Shown one piece after another: positions 28,694 to 39,158 of a stretch of 64,000 bases of DNA. This stretch comes from Morella rubra (taxonomy: Eukaryota > Streptophyta > Magnoliopsida > Fagales > Myricaceae), in assembly GCA_003952965.2 (NCBI GenBank), contig CM025854.1, positions 186,001-250,000 on the forward strand, written 5' to 3'. The position numbers and the translations under genes are program-made. The notes beneath the pieces are model-generated. The model ran no database searches. It saw only the letters and a program-made list of their open reading frames with translations, and was not told the DNA's origin. Within the stretch, counting starts at the first letter, position 1. Each line of letters opens with the position of its first letter.

Positions 28694-31513
28694 ATTTTCA
28701 CAAACGTGACCTAGCCTTCTTGTACTCACCAAAAAAAAAAAACCTCCTTGTCAATGTACCAATACCACTAAATGCAAGAGGGCTATACAAAAGACTGGTG
28801 TCATGAGGTAGAAGCACTACTAACAGTGTTCTTGTTTATCTTTCTGGTTCCCAGTGGATTTCCTGTTCCACATTGCCAAACAGGGCACGAAACCATTAAT
28901 CAGTAGATTGGTTCAGGAAACAGAAAAAAATGGAAAAAATTGTTAACGGCTACCTCTAAGCATATACACTACTAAAGCCATCAAAGAATCTACTGAGTTT
29001 CTTCCTCGTCAACACCAGAAAAGAAGGGGTCCTTGAGAAGATCAGATGCTGAAGGTCTTGCTCTTGGCTGGGCTATGCACTTCTCAATGAATGCCTTCAC
29101 TTCTGGATCCATCAAATTGTTCATGGCTTGGGGCTTCACTCCAGACGTCACCTTCTTGTATATCTTGGCAATGCTGTCACATTCGCTGTATGGTATCTCC
29201 ATTGTCACCATCTCAAGCATGCACATTCCAAAGGAGTATATGTCTACCATCTCAGTATAATCTTCCTCATACAGCTCAGGTGCCATGTACTCTGGTGTCC
29301 CTATAACTGAATGTGCTGCATGGCTCTTTCCTACTATTGCTGCAAGCCCCAGATCCCCGATCTTCACCTATATGGAGAAATCGTAATGCCAGGGTCACAA
29401 ATTCATAAAATGTCCAACAGAAAATATACTGGAAGGACAGTGAATCGGGAAACCCAATAGACAATTCTTTTAGCACACATAGATAGACATTTTTTTGCTT
29501 CTGATTGATGTTCAACTCCTGAACCAAAATATGCAAGGATCTGTTTGGATCCAGGAAGACCAGGACCAGGAATTGCCCTTGAAAACCCGCTTAATTTTTT
29601 TGTTTTAGCAAAACGTTGACATTTTGGTACTTTTATCTCTTTCAAGCATGAAATATGTTGTGGACTCTTCACTCTGCAGAAACAGGCGGAAGGAAGGTTG
29701 ATTCTTAACAACCACCATGTAATGCTACCTCATCTGACTCACGTACCTATGTGTGCGCGCACACACACAGATACTATGGTTTTGCCCATAGTCCCTTTTT
29801 CATCTAATGACAGCTGAAACACACCCTATCAGCAGCCATATCCAACCAGACTCAATCAAGATATGGTATTTGGGAGTGAGTTTCTGGCGTCAACCTATAG
29901 TGTTCATCATTTTTCTAATCTTAATCTCTCACCCAACAGAGACTGTGAGAGAGTACCTTTTGCTTGAATCTACATAACTCAATTTATGTCCATATATAAA
30001 GAAAAGGAAAAGCCAATTTCTTCAGATTGAGATTGCATTATTACCTGGCCAACGTTTCCATTGACGAAGATGTTACTGCAATTGAGATCTCTGTGAATAA
30101 TGCACGGTTCATGGGTATGTAGATACTCCAATCCCTCAAGCACCTGCTTGGACCACTTCTTCAAGGCCTTAATGGAAACATGGGGATGCTTCTTCCGGTA
30201 ATCCCTCAGGTTTCCAGATGTGCACACCTCCGTAATGAAATTCAACGTGTTACATTCATCATTCTTCCAAACACTGTAACAAACAATGATATATTTGTTC
30301 TGCAATGTCTGCAACAGCTTAACCTCCGAGTGAAGCTGATTAATGAGCGCTGGATTCTCACTGAAATTCCTCAATCTAACCTGATTCCAGGCCACCTCTA
30401 TACCTTCCTCCTGATCAAAAGCCCGGTAAACCTTCTTCACAGCACCAGCACCAAGCAGATCACTGTAGCGCCCAAACCGTCCAGTTGGATCAACCTCCAC
30501 AAATGGTTCGGTATCACGATCAGATGTGTTCGGACTCTCAGCAGGCATCTTCAAATATCAACAAATAGAACCTGGTGAAGCTAGGAAAAACAAAGGACTT
30601 TCCAAGAAAAGCAAGATCTAGACTATTGGTTGCTTACACAACTAGTCTCATTTAAACCCGTCAGACATTCAATCTGGTCGAAATGTGGAAGATTAATGAT
30701 CCAAAGGCTTTTTAGGACACTATCAATCTTATTAACATCTCGTCGTAAAAAATTATATGAAGAAGAGTTGGTTTAAGGAAAAGAAATAACGAAATCAAAA
30801 TTAGAAAGGATATGGTTTAGCCATCAGCCATAGCAATCACAAACCTCGATTTCAACTTTGAAGTTGCCCATAGGACCCGTGCATGCAGACTACCTGAACA
30901 CGAAGACCTACGATTCCGTTTTTAAATTCTAATGGTTACGCCAGACTGCACGAATTAGCAACAAAAATATCAATTTGGTAACAAAACCCCAGACAATCCA
31001 AATTCCTATCTCAACAAGCTCATAATTAATAAATGTCGAAGGCAAAAATGATCACAACGAGGACTTTCTAGTTCTACATTTCTATTTGGGTTATTAACAA
31101 CTGCCAAAAGAACCAAACGGACTAACTAAATTACGAAGCTCAGATGTAAAATGCATTTTCGTGGAAACAGAAAATTAAAATCTTTTAACTTAACTCCAAG
31201 AATGCGAAAAAACGCCCACTAGAAGCAAATTATGCGCAAAGAAGCTCGGCAAAGCGAGATACGCAGCTTGATGATCAATATCAACGAGTAAGATTAAAGC
31301 TCCGATTGCACTAGACGTAAGAGATATGGATGATCCCGTCGAAAATGCAAAATCATAAGTAGAAACACGAGGGACAAGAAAACAACATAGCGGAAAACGA
31401 ATCGAGTAGGAGTTAAAATATCAAAAACCACGGTTTTCAGCATTCTAAGGTTAGTTCAGAGGTACGTAGAGGTCTACGTATTGGCGTGAGCAGCTACACA
31501 CACGCAGGGCTCT

Positions 31514-31545
<32 letters not shown>

Positions 31546-32708
31546 TACCTTGAAAGAGCCTGTGAAAAGCGAATCGCTTGGAAGCAGAAAGAGAATGTAA
31601 GAATTTGACAGTGAAGAGGAGGCTGTTTATGAGCGAGAGAGAAAGAGAGGGGAGGGGGTAGGTTTGGAGACAGACTCTTCGTGAAGGAACGGAACGCTGG
31701 AAATGAACGGGCGGGGGGTGGGCGGCAATATTGATACGTGTCACGAAGTGGGAAGCCGTCTTTCATACGGCGTCGTGAAGACTGAAGACTCGTTCTTTTA
31801 CTTCTTTTGCATGAAAAAATCTCCACGACCTTCTACATCTCTCTCACTATTCACAGGGGTAAGTTTGCCTAATTTCATACGACGTCGTGAGAGATATCAT
31901 GAACCCTTACCCATTCTGGGTTCGCAGCACATTGCCATATGAGGCTTGTGAATGTGATGGTATCAAAGAATCATTTTTACTTCTACCGTGTTCTTGAAAA
32001 TCTGAGAACTAAAAGTAATCAATGGCTGCCTGCCTCCCCCCATCGAGTCTCGTCTTGAGTAGCTGGGATGGTAACGGTTGAGCAGAGTTAGTTACCATTC
32101 AATTGGTAGCAAAAGGGTTCATGCAATACCCGTGCCAGAATCCCAACACTGAATCTGAGCACCTTCTGATTCATGCCAGAAGGTGCTGGACTGAAACTCC
32201 ACATTAATTGCTGAAACATCAGAAGCTGACCATGTGTTGGCCTTGGTCATCCTTTCTGTCTCTGGATTACCTTTCAGGAAGAAAAACGTAGCGAAAAAGT
32301 GTTCACAAAGGAATTCACATGATGATACAGTAGGTGAATTGAACCAAACAGGGATAATGTAGGTGAGTTGAACCAAACAGGATGAGATGGTGACGGACCA
32401 CGTGAATTTACCAGATTAATTAAAGTCGTGCGCGCCATAAAATATTCAATACATGTGTCTTTTTCTTTAAATGCGCAATTCGGACATCAAATTAGAAAAG
32501 ATCTAAGACCCTATATTGAGAATATATCAAGATCTTTTTCAATCGCTTCAAATTCTGAGTGCGCTGGCATAATCAAGAGTAGGCTGATCTGATTTGGAGT
32601 CCATCTCCAGACAGAAAGATACCTATTTATCAAAAAAAGCTTTGACTTTAAGTCTTTATCTCATGGATAAACAGAATGTGTCTCTAAGTTGGTTGCATTT
32701 TCTTGGGA
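28694..32708. repeat. Direct duplication unit B (WNK locus, right copy)
   Basis: About 4.0 kb repeated from 24772-28656. It retains the complete first exon and a GA-rich leader stretch (31518-31545) that unit A lacks. Confidence 0.95.
28990..30548 (-). CDS. WNK11: WNK (with-no-lysine) kinase, WNK11-like, two exons
   Basis: Exons: 30045-30548 and 28990-29367; 882 nt, 293 residues, the size of the short plant WNKs that are almost only a kinase domain. The glycine loop is [14 protein letters not shown] (about 32-45), with lysine moved into subdomain I. The usual beta-3 lysine is replaced by Asn in EVAWNQVRL (N55), the WNK signature. The catalytic loop is [12 protein letters not shown] (D154) and the Mg loop is GDLGLAA (D173). 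GTPEYMAPE and [12 protein letters not shown] complete the C-lobe. It is predicted to be a Ser/Thr kinase in the cytosol; plant WNKs act in clock, flowering and osmotic or sugar responses. The ATG at 30546-30548 is the first in frame; the codon before the preceding AAG is TTG. A 5' UTR intron with donor CAAG|GTACTC near 31548 is likely. Confidence 0.92.
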
Positions 32709-34101
32709 CAAGTCCAGAGCTGTATGAGACAGGAGGTATAGCACCACACTTTGATTCGCGTTCTTCTTTTTAAGGCAGATATAAGGGCGTTGGTTTACCA
32801 AAATTTTGAAAAATATTCTCATAATTTTAAAAATATTTTAAATGTTAAAATTTATTGAGATTTGTAAAAAGTGTAAAGTATATGTGTAAAAGTGTGAAGT
32901 TTATTGAGGTTTGTGAAATGTGTTTGGTGTGATGGAAATTTTGGGTCTCCAAAAAATTGGACAAACAAGCACCTCTTATAAAAGAAATCAACGGGCCACT
33001 ACAGTTCTTCCAGTAAGAGCAGGACCTGAAAGTTTTTCGAACACTTCTTCAAATCAAAGAAAAGAATCCGCTAAACTCACTGCGAGCACGTTTCACTATT
33101 GACAATTTACCTTAGCAGCTCAGAACACGAGACACAGAGTGCAACTTAGCACCTTGAAAAACAAGGCTTAAATGCAAACCACTATTATATATGTGAAATT
33201 ACTTGGAGCAGATTCTGAGGCCCCAAGGAGTGGAGTGATGGACAAATAAAATGAACTAAATTATCAGTACCAGCAGGCAGCATGATGTGAATGCACAGAC
33301 CATCCTGGATGACAATTGGCTGAAAGAGCCATGGAAATCCAGATTCTACAACAAACCTGAAAAATGAAGGGAATGCTTCCACTGAATGCAGTGAAGCATG
33401 AATGATTAGGAAACAGAAGAGATACCGTTCAGAAGAAAAGACAAATAAGTGTCATACACTAAATGTGGACGGTTGGACCCAGTATGCGTGTAACATTCTG
33501 AACAGAAAAGCTCATATACTTAGCAGAATAATTTTACAAAATTACCAACATACTGCTTACTGTATATGTAAGCTAGGCTACATTAAAAACTTCCTCTCAA
33601 AATGAAGCAAGTAAAACAAATTTGGGGTATCACTTGGACTAGACGCTTTTAGCCATGGTGTTTGTGTCGTCAATCTTATTTGCTGTTGTCTGCAGTAGCT
33701 ATGAGAAAAGGGGAAAGCAATCACCTAAGAGCAGCCAGCACCAACAAAAACTGGGCAAAGGAAAGAAAGGCAAGTTTGAAGGACTAAAGGTAGATGCTAT
33801 GAGAGACGGGGAGAAAAACCCTTCTCAAATTTTTATTAGAGAAAGTAGCTGAAGGGTGGTAAAAAGAACGATGGTCACAGTCTTCCAGTTAAAACCGCAC
33901 ACAACAAAGCAAATGGCACATTGGCAATCCATTGCATAGTGTTCGCATTCATTATGCTCACAGATCTCATGAACATAGTAAAAAAACACATTTAAATTGG
34001 AATATCTATCCCCAAAAACAAGGCAATTAAGTTACAGACAAAACATAATTTCATTACTACAGAGTATTGAGTCAGTATACACAAGAAAGAAAAACAGAGT
34101 A
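32709..34101. other. Intergenic region, WNK locus to ESS-2
   Basis: AT-rich left part (32800-32930). A 65-codon minus-strand frame at 33185-33382 has mixed composition but no recognised family. The right end holds the ESS-2 3' UTR. No gene supported. Confidence 0.5.
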
Positions 34102-35631
34102 TCACCAAGGAGGATTTGAACCCTCTCTAACAGAAGGTGACCTGGAACTCGTACTCCCATCTCTGCCAAACCTTGAAACGCTCCTTCCGCTTTTAGGAGT
34201 AGCCAAGCCAGGGCTTGCACCTCGGTAACTGGCACGGAGAGTTTCATCAACGGTAGATGAAGACTTCGCAATTGCATTCCTAACAAACTTCTGCGCAGCA
34301 GTCGAGAGTGTCCTCACACTCGGACTGGCACTTCCTCCTCTAACAGGGGATGGCAGTGGAGGTTTTTCAAACATCTTTGACCTCTCCCTCAGCTTGCGTG
34401 CAGCAACCCTCGACAGTGAGTGAGCCTTCTCATCCCTTACAGGAGGTTGTGGAATCTTATACTGAGGCCCATCACCACTACCCCCAATATCAATGGGAGT
34501 CTCCTCAGGCTCCAACCTCAACGGGGTACCTTCAATTTCACCCCAAGTTATAAATGGTGACTCATCAACCCCTGGTGCAGGTGAGGGAGTCCTAACAAAA
34601 CTATATCCATTCTCAGCTTTCTTTCCAGACTCCACATAGAACGGATTTGGGGTCTTCCTTAAATCATCCAAATCATACTTCTTTGACTTATCCCCATTTC
34701 TGTCAAACATCGGGAGTGGAGTCGCCCCTGCCACTGGTGTATAAAGCACCTCAACCTTCCCATCATCTTTTGGTCTAGTATCCATCAGTTTGCCATGAAA
34801 CCTCGTATTGGCACGACTAATTTCCTTTGTTAGGCCCTTCATCCTAACTGCCCGTTCCTCCTCTGTCAATGGGGCCTCCCCTCTATCCGCTGGATGGTAC
34901 ATCAACAAATTCTTTGCCATATATTTCCACCCTTCCAAACTACTCAGTGGTTGGTCCGAGGTACCATATCCATCGGTATTAATTCTCTCCCTCTTGACCC
35001 CCTCAATTGCCTCAACAGCTTGTTCTTTTTCACCTTCTAACAAATACCCATATCTCTCTTTCCTCTTCCTATTCACTTTCTCAATAATCTTCGAAAAACT
35101 ATCATTGTCCTCGCTCGTATACCGCCTAAAAAACTCGTCTAATGTCAAGGACACGTCGACCTCGCCCTTATTCTCGTTATAATTGCCACCACCGGAAAAT
35201 TCCCTATCGGAAGCATTCAAATTTGTTGTGGTTTTTGGGGTTTTAACATCGAATTCATCAAAAGGAGTGAAATTTCGTGCGAATGTAGACCCGGGTGTCT
35301 GAGTTTTGCCGTCGGGGTTAGGATTGTTTACCTTTCCGCTGCGACGCTCCATGATCTTCAACTGGGCATCGCGGATTCGGACGGGATCTCCCGTCTTGAT
35401 CGCCTCGAGCCAGTCGAGCCGGTCTCGGAGCTTCGAGATGTCCGGGAAGAAGTCTCGCTCGATAATCTTCTCGATCGCGGCGACATAGCTGTCTTCGTCG
35501 AGCACCTTTGAATGGTTCCTGGGGATGCTTGAAGGATTGGAATTTCCATTTGTTTGGAGGGTACTCTCAGAAATTGTGGAAGGTGTAGGGGAAGAGAGGT
35601 GCCGAGGAGAGTGACCCGGAGACAGAAGCAT
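34102..35631 (-). CDS. Splicing factor ESS-2 / DGCR14 homolog, single exon
   Basis: A 509-residue nuclear protein. After a Ser/Pro/Thr-rich start it shows the family core VLDEDSYVAAIEKIIERDFF, then FPDISKLRDRLDWLEA and FTPFDEFDVKTP. SLTLDEFFRRYTSEDNDSF and NRKRKERYGYL follow, then WKYMAKNLLMYHPA and EISRANTRFHG. The C-terminal third has the PSPAPGVDESPFITWGEIEG motif, PQYKIPQPPVRDEKAHSLSR and a basic serine-rich tail. ESS-2/DGCR14 associates with the spliceosome C complex and affects splice-site use. The ATG at 35629-35631 is conserved in position. It is divergent from the WRKY locus. Confidence 0.95.
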   Translation of the reverse strand: MLLSPGHSPRHLSSPTPSTISESTLQTNGNSNPSSIPRNHSKVLDEDSYVAAIEKIIERDFFPDISKLRDRLDWLEAIKTGDPVRIRDAQLKIMERRSGKVNNPNPDGKTQTPGSTFARNFTPFDEFDVKTPKTTTNLNASDREFSGGGNYNENKGEVDVSLTLDEFFRRYTSEDNDSFSKIIEKVNRKRKERYGYLLEGEKEQAVEAIEGVKRERINTDGYGTSDQPLSSLEGWKYMAKNLLMYHPADRGEAPLTEEERAVRMKGLTKEISRANTRFHGKLMDTRPKDDGKVEVLYTPVAGATPLPMFDRNGDKSKKYDLDDLRKTPNPFYVESGKKAENGYSFVRTPSPAPGVDESPFITWGEIEGTPLRLEPEETPIDIGGSGDGPQYKIPQPPVRDEKAHSLSRVAARKLRERSKMFEKPPLPSPVRGGSASPSVRTLSTAAQKFVRNAIAKSSSTVDETLRASYRGASPGLATPKSGRSVSRFGRDGSTSSRSPSVREGSNPPW

Positions 35632-37343
35632 GTTGAAGAATTAGGTTGAGGATTCGATTGAAAAGCGAAGGATTGAGGCTTGGGAGCTTCTGATACGGAA
35701 TAATTGGAAGGGAATTAGGGCTTGGGTTAGGGATTATGGCGGTGATGGCCTTTGAGACTTGAGAGGACCTCGTTTTGACGAAGCGCGTGGGCAACTTTTT
35801 AACTAATTTCTACTATTGCAGTTATGTCCCTAGAGTTTAGTATATTCAATTGTTTCCCGCCGAACGCCACGTTGAACTCCTGGTTAAACTGTGCGCCTGT
35901 GCCCAACCGAAGCCAAACTACTTACAATGTTCCACGCCACAGGAAATAATTCCTCCTTCGAGAGTCGAACCTCGTCTTCCCTCAACTCGGATTAGACATC
36001 GAAAACTCAGAGCTTCCACTCGCTCGCCTTCTCTCTCTTTCTTTCTCAGCGGACCCCACACCCGATCACAGGTATCTAGGGGCTGTAAAATTTGGAACCC
36101 CGAGATTGGAGGTTTGATTTTTTGTACTAATAATTTTGATATTTTGCTATTTCTAGTCGGAATTGGAGCTTTTTTAGCTCGTGTACGTTTTGTTTGCCTG
36201 CCGAGAAAATGAAAAAGTGGTGACCTTGAATTGCTTTGTTTGCGTTTCCATTTTCATTTTAAAGTACCGAGTAATCTTGGCGTCTATTCGACTGCGAGTC
36301 TAGTTAGTAGGACTCTTAAAGAGTGGTGGGTGGATGATCATTTTTCTTGTTTCGTTTTCACTTTCTCCATTGTTTCTCAGCAGCCAGAGATGGGGTTTAG
36401 GATAAGTCAAGTTTTGTTCTTTTTTATGCTCTGGGCGATTGTTAGATAATATCAAATCATGTTTTAATTTTGAAAAAATTCTTGGAAAATGAAGATAAGA
36501 ATTTTGGGTTTTTATTCCCCGAATTCTTGTGGTAATCAATAAATATAAAAGGACTTTGAACGATGCTATTTATAGTAATCGTGTGAATTTGGTTACATAT
36601 GGACAACCAGGCTTTAACTTTGGGACTTTCAGGAAACATGTTTGAGCAAGGCCTGCGATAGTCTAAACTCAGTTTCTGGGATTTTGATGGTACTATTTCT
36701 ACGTTGTTGTTCACTCTTCTGCCCGTTTCCATAAGATTTGTTCGGTTTTGTTTATGATAGTTCGTCGTAGAGTGTCCATAATGTTGGGTAGGGCTGCTTA
36801 CGTTGCCGACGAAGCTGACCAAACTGGCGCCGGACCTTGGTCGTTCTCTGGTGCGGATTCTGTTTTAGCGGAACAGCAATTAGAATCTTACAATTTTCCT
36901 CCTTTGTGTCTTTTTTTGTTTTTTGGGTTTTGGGAATCTTCAGACATCTGACCTCAAACCTTTAGTTTCTGCATTCGCACTTGGTAATCGCAGCCTCACT
37001 TGATCGAACAGGCCTCTGTATAATCTGAAGATTACCTGCTCAATAGTGGAATACTGAAAGTTTGCAGCATGAGTTTTGGGTGACAATTTTCTTGGTTCTC
37101 ATAGAATAGCCATATTTTCGTCTAGTAATGTCATGGCTATCTCGTCTCTTCTCAATTGACTGCTAATTTTGAATATCTTCCGTGCTTGGTAAGTACTGAG
37201 TTTGACATGTATATGTAATTTACTTCTTTTTTTTGGTATTGTCAGGTTTAAACAGCTGGTGGCGGGTGGGGTTTGTTCATGCCCAAGGTGATCAAACAGT
37301 AATGATACCCTGAGTTGAGAAACCCAGCTTTTCTCAGGTTCAC
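35632..37343. other. Bidirectional promoter region and WRKY 5' UTR with intron
   Basis: A CT-rich plus-strand leader (about 35990-36070) ends at a CACAG|GTATCT donor (36070). A matching acceptor TATTGTCAG lies near 37246, so a 1.2-kb 5' UTR intron is likely before the WRKY start. The ESS-2 promoter is at the left. Short frames inside carry no motif. Confidence 0.5.
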
Positions 37344-39130
37344 ATGGTTTCTTTGGGGAAATGTGCACAAGATGAAGTTGCTTCTGAAGAATTGCAGCAG
37401 AGGCATGGCTCTGGTGGTGGAGTTGCATCGCAGCCCATACCTGATGTCGGACTTCTGTCACAAGAGAACCGTGATAACGAAATTCATGCAAAACGAACAG
37501 AGCAAGAAGCAACCACTCCCTCTTTGTTCCCTGAGAAAGCATCTCAATTACCTGATGCTGCAGTCCCAACAATGCAATCAGATCAAGAAGGAAGTACTTC
37601 CTCTATAATTTTGGAGAAGGATTCGCTGGCACCTGATACCGGTATCCCCATGTTGCAATCTGGTCAGGAAGGAAGCACACCTTCTATAATACGCGAGAAA
37701 GTTACAGAAGATGGATATAATTGGCGAAAATATGGACAGAAGCTGGTTAAAGGAAACGAATTTATAAGGAGTTATTATAAATGCACGCATCCAAACTGCC
37801 AGGTGAAAAAGCAACTCGAAAAGTCACATGATGGGCAGATTACAGATACTACTTACCTTGGTCAGCATGATCATCCCAAACCTCAACTTAACGTCCCTGT
37901 TGCTGTTGGTTTTGCTCTGTCTGTCATAGATGAAAGACCAAATGAGCCATCTTTAACTGGTATGGATGGTGAGGAAGAAACATATTGCTAATATCTAGTC
38001 TTGGTCCATAAATGTCAAATCCCTGATCTGTTTTATGGCCTCATCTTTTGAAGATAAATCATTCGTTGAGCATGGCCAGACACCTAATCAAACGGAGCCA
38101 GTGGATGACCCTACACGTCCAACAGTGGCAGTAAGTGATAATGTGAAAGGTGCGCTTTCACAAACAAATAGGATGAGGGATGTGGTTGATAAAGATGATG
38201 ATGATGATACAGACTCAAAAAGACAGTATGTTAATGCACTAGCTACTTTACTTTTTTTTCTTGGGAGTATGTGATCTAACTTTTCTTACTACAAAAACAA
38301 TTACTGAACAGAAAAAAGAAAGGGTAATATTGATGCTGTTCTAGCGACAAGCAACTGGTGAACCACTTGTTGTTCAGACTTTGAGTGAGGTTGATATTGT
38401 AAATGATGGGTTCCGTTGGCGTAAATAGCAGAAATTTGTGAAAGGCAATCCAAATCCAAGGTATTTAATAATTCTATTCAGGTCCATACCTGCCTTTCTG
38501 CTCATTGCTTATGGATTCACTCGAAATGTAAGATCTTGTCAGTCTAATTTCACTTATGATACATCTGTTTATGGAAAGTTGTCTGGTCTTTCTGTAATTT
38601 TACTAAGCATGGGAAAGGGAGAACAAAAATGTATGATTGTGCTTACTACAACTACTTGGCGTCATCAAAATCTTAATGAATTTGCATCACCAACTCATCC
38701 TGGGGAGATATTTTCACAATATATGCCAGTTCTGAGCTGGGCACAAGTGCCCTAATTTGTCTTGGAGTCTGGTGTACAATCTGGAATCTCTAAAATACAT
38801 AAAGCCATTACCTGAATAGCATCATTTTCCTGTCTGTTCCCATTTTCGCTTGATATAACGATGTTTTCTCATGCAGTCAGCTATATTAAACCCATTATTG
38901 TACTCTGTTGCAATTTTTTTTGTTCCTGTAATTCTCATGCCATGGTTGAGAAATTGAAAGGATGAGATTCTGGACTGTTTGTATAAATCCTTGGTAAAGG
39001 AGGAGCTATAAATTTGATCTACTGTATCATCTTCAAGCACTTTCAAACCTAATCTTTGCTGGTGTTTTAATTGGTTTCACTTCTTTGGCACCTCTTTCAC
39101 GTAAATAGGTTGTGAAATCTATGGCATCTG
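37024..39130. repeat. Direct duplication unit 1 (WRKY exons 1-3, left copy)
   Basis: 2107 bp nearly identical to 39159-41285. The first 1.2 kb is identical or almost so; from about 38270 to 38890 this copy has only small losses, mostly one to three bases. The 3' end stops in intron 3. Confidence 0.95.
37344..38460 (+). pseudogene. Truncated WRKY duplicate, exons 1-3 only
   Basis: Exons 37344-37968 and 38054-38225 are intact copies of the functional gene, including the N-terminal WRKY domain. Exon 3 (38312-38460) has several small losses that shift the frame. A 3-nt net loss turns WRKYGQK into WRK followed by a stop (TAG at 38426-38428). The fourth exon with the C-terminal zinc-finger half is not duplicated. 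Promoter and 5' UTR intron lie upstream of this copy, so transcription would start here; splicing into the right copy cannot be excluded. Confidence 0.8.
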
Positions 39131-39158
39131 AACAGAGCAAGAAGCAACCACTCCCTCT
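39131..39158 (+). repeat. Templated insert at the WRKY duplication junction
   Basis: AACAGAGCAAGAAGCAACCA and the next bases up to CTCT sit exactly between the two units. They are identical to 37496-37524 (and 39624-39652) inside WRKY exon 1, 28-29 bp in the same orientation. Confidence 0.9.

Noticed and set aside
33185-33382. 65-codon minus-strand frame with plausible-looking sequence
   Set aside because: No family recognised, no splice partners, and it lies in a spacer; not enough to call a gene.
36748-36951. 67-codon frame before the WRKY gene
   Set aside because: Lies in the inferred WRKY 5' UTR intron and has no family match.
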